The notes below the pieces were generated by a model. It was not told where the DNA came from, did not search any database, and saw nothing but the letters and a program-made list of their open reading frames with translations. Source: CAUTXO01 sp963542625 (GTDB taxonomy: Bacteria > Campylobacterota > Campylobacteria > Campylobacterales > SZUA-545). Taken from it: a DNA stretch of 54,406 bases. Shown one piece after another: positions 53,149 to 54,406 of the stretch. The DNA lies in the NCBI GenBank assembly GCA_963542625.1, contig CAUTXO010000007.1, positions 1 to 54,406 on the forward strand, in the 5' to 3' direction. A program made the position numbers and the translations under genes. Each line of letters opens with the position of its first letter. Position 1 is the stretch's first letter.

Positions 53149-53723
53149 TTGAAGAAAAACGCCAAGAAGTTGAGCGGCTAAAGCGCGAGATCCCGTATGA
53201 ACTTTTAGGCAAGAGCCTTAGCTTTAGCCCGTTTTTTCCAAAAGACGCGGCGGGGCTTAAAAAACAGGGCGCAAATGCAAATGTTTTGGGCTTTGTAGAT
53301 AGCGCTGGCGGCATTGCGCGTGCCCTAGAGCACGAAGCTTTGGGCGCGGCGGGGCTATTTTTGGATACGGATCTTGACACTTTGGGGCTAATTAAGCGCC
53401 ACACTCAGGGCATTTTGATAAGCGGCGAGCTGATTGTTGATAACTATCAAGTGCTAAGATCCTTAGTCTTTGGCGCGGATCTAATCACGCTAAGAAACGT
53501 TTTGCCAAAAAAAGAGTTAAAAGAGTTTTTGGATTTTGCGCGGCGGCTTGCTATGGACGCGGTGTTTGTCGTGCAAGATCTTAGCGACCTTAAAACCGCC
53601 GTTTTCATCAGCGCCGATGTTTTGTATCTAAAAGACCCCGCACTTGTTTCTTCTACCCCAAACTCAAAAACCCTGATCCTAGAAAGCCCCACCCCCGCCG
53701 CCGACTGCGTCCTTATCCGCTAA
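53145..53723 (+). CDS. TrpC-like protein lacking most catalytic residues
   Basis: A 192-residue remnant of indole-3-glycerol-phosphate synthase, recognised by position after the TPR lipoprotein (trpC in C. jejuni) and by traces of the barrel: ISGELIVDNYQVLRS where active enzymes have KDFIIDPYQ, then GADLITLRNVLPKKEL and LDFARRLAMDAVFVVQD. Compared with ~250-260 residues it is short. The K in the family KxxSPS motif, the KDF lysine and the EVH glutamate are missing, although ES in LILESP may remain. Reading frame is intact, so it may be a pseudoenzyme under selection or recent decay. Confidence 0.65.
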   Translation: MIEEKRQEVERLKREIPYELLGKSLSFSPFFPKDAAGLKKQGANANVLGFVDSAGGIARALEHEALGAAGLFLDTDLDTLGLIKRHTQGILISGELIVDNYQVLRSLVFGADLITLRNVLPKKELKEFLDFARRLAMDAVFVVQDLSDLKTAVFISADVLYLKDPALVSSTPNSKTLILESPTPAADCVLIR

Positions 53724-53801
53724 ACCTGGGCAAACTTTAGAGTTGCATTGGCTTGTTTGCGTGTAATGTGGTTACAAAAAAGCAAAAGCTAGAGCAGTAT
53801 C

Positions 53802-54254
53802 TTATTCATCGCAAGTGTCTCCCCGTGGTAAGCTAAAAACCATACCGCTTAGGGCTTTGTCATAGTCAAGGTAAGCCTTTAAGCGCGCTTTGGTGTTGGT
53901 GGTGTAGGCGCGGATCTTGTCCGTCAAAACGTAGCCGTTGTTTGGATCGTCATCTTTTCTGCCGAATGTGTCCCAAACGCATTTTGCCAATCGCCCTTTC
54001 TTGTTTGACACAGCACGCGCTTGTTCCCTATCATTTGGATCCACCAAAAGCCCTTCTTGAAAGCCCTTTGCATACTGCATTAGCGCCTTTTGCTTCTTTG
54101 GCTCGGTGAAGTTTGCCTTGATATAGCTTTCTATATCGTCCCGCACGCCGTTTGCGTTTTTGTCAATCCCCATAATCGTATCCGTGCGATCAAGCGCGAT
54201 CTCTTTATTGCAAGATACAAACAGCAAGGCAAGCAAAACAAGAAAAATTTTCAT
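53802..54254 (-). CDS. small lipoprotein with an EF-hand-like loop
   Basis: A 150-residue lipoprotein: signal peptide with lipobox FVSC (Cys 15). A calcium-loop-like segment DKNANGVRDDIE (~31-42) has the D-x-N-x-N-G spacing of EF-hand/dockerin loops. The rest is helical. No family recognised. Its GAGCGATGAA start context gives a weak ribosome site. It stands 18 bp downstream of a chemoreceptor gene, perhaps co-transcribed with it. Confidence 0.75.
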   Translation of the reverse strand: MKIFLVLLALLFVSCNKEIALDRTDTIMGIDKNANGVRDDIESYIKANFTEPKKQKALMQYAKGFQEGLLVDPNDREQARAVSNKKGRLAKCVWDTFGRKDDDPNNGYVLTDKIRAYTTNTKARLKAYLDYDKALSGMVFSLPRGDTCDE

Positions 54255-54272
54255 CGCTCCTAAGCCCCCCCC

Positions 54273-54406
54273 CTAAAACTTCTTCTTTTTCACATCCTCG
54301 ACGGTTTGTCTTGCCATTTGGCTCACTTCTGTAGAAATTAGGCTTGTGTCGTTGGCAATGGCGGTGTTGTCTTGTGTGAGTTTATCCAGCAAGCCCATCG
54401 CTTCGT
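54273..54406 (-). CDS. methyl-accepting chemotaxis protein, C-terminal end (partial)
   Basis: Only the last ~44 residues are in the window; the gene continues beyond position 54406. Reading leftward it gives EAMGLLDKLTQDNTAIA, then STEVSQMARQTVEDVKKKKF and a TAG stop. The helical coiled-coil tail and the VKKKKF end match the C-terminus of Campylobacter chemoreceptors. It acts at the inner membrane in chemotaxis signalling, in keeping with the CheX-like gene in the window. Confidence 0.7.
   Translation of the reverse strand, partial: EAMGLLDKLTQDNTAIANDTSLISTEVSQMARQTVEDVKKKKF

Noticed and set aside
53145..53723. Functional indole-3-glycerol-phosphate synthase
   Set aside because: Too short and missing the key lysines and glutamate, so I call it TrpC-like only.
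1..54406. AGATCT as the target of a restriction-modification system in this window
   Set aside because: No restriction enzyme or DNA methyltransferase gene is visible here, and restriction would normally cause avoidance rather than excess of a site.

Overview
The window looks like a chromosomal segment of a Campylobacter-type organism (Campylobacterota). The evidence is gene content and order: nusA / HP0268-family gene / miaB / DUF374 acyltransferase, ilvI-ilvH-lpxD, a TPR lipoprotein next to a trpC-like gene, pseC, MagIII, a short ComEC and a SlyD with a His/Cys tail. The base composition is clearly less AT-rich than C. jejuni. Genes are packed tightly, often with 1-20 nt overlaps, and are separated by unusual gene-free tracts. 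I cannot name the species.

Layout. 1-1850: a possible XRE-like regulator, a gene-poor stretch and tRNA-Ala(GGC). 1851-9132: bioA converging on a comEC-dnaB-rpe operon, then rpmB and a K+ channel, then a gene-free tract. 9133-11080: an AT-rich orphan gene and a ~940 bp field of AGATCT repeats. 11065-12973: amino-acid racemase and nusA. 13104-19451: a long operon (HP0268-like, miaB, acyltransferase, TM protein, tyrosine recombinase, PilM/N/O-like set, membrane protein). 19472-22224: a decayed nucleotidyltransferase, dusB and a membrane protein. 22348-33517: a phosphoesterase, MagIII, then an envelope cluster (metalloprotease, small TM protein, porin, transglutaminase-like protein, RND permease). 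33607-39230: dgt, pcm, uppP, dedA, pseC, tyrA. 39323-43299: bamA, slyD and a repeat lipoprotein. 43300-44260: a repeat tract with a foldback (MITE-like) element. 44260-45868: hemerythrin and lactate dehydrogenase. 46256-50755: ilvI-ilvH-lpxD and a CheX-like protein. 50844-53723: N6-methyltransferase, YkgJ-like protein, TPR lipoprotein, catalytically degenerate TrpC-like protein. 53802-end: a lipoprotein and the C-terminus of a chemoreceptor.

The most striking signal is a short palindrome, AGATCT (broader form RGATCY, core GATC), iterated far above chance. It fills intergenic tracts, is common in ordinary coding sequence (often as Asp-Leu codons), and has invaded or expanded as in-frame low-complexity inserts in at least three conserved protein genes: the RND permease (~150 residues), UppP (~55 residues) and the secreted metalloprotease (~70 residues). 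It is read in different frames in different genes. This resembles the HIP1 palindrome of cyanobacteria in iteration and the Rickettsia palindromic elements in gene invasion. The window also holds comEC and a PilMNO-like module, so a role as a DNA-uptake or methylation signal is worth testing. No methyltransferase for this site is visible here. All motif counts were made by eye.
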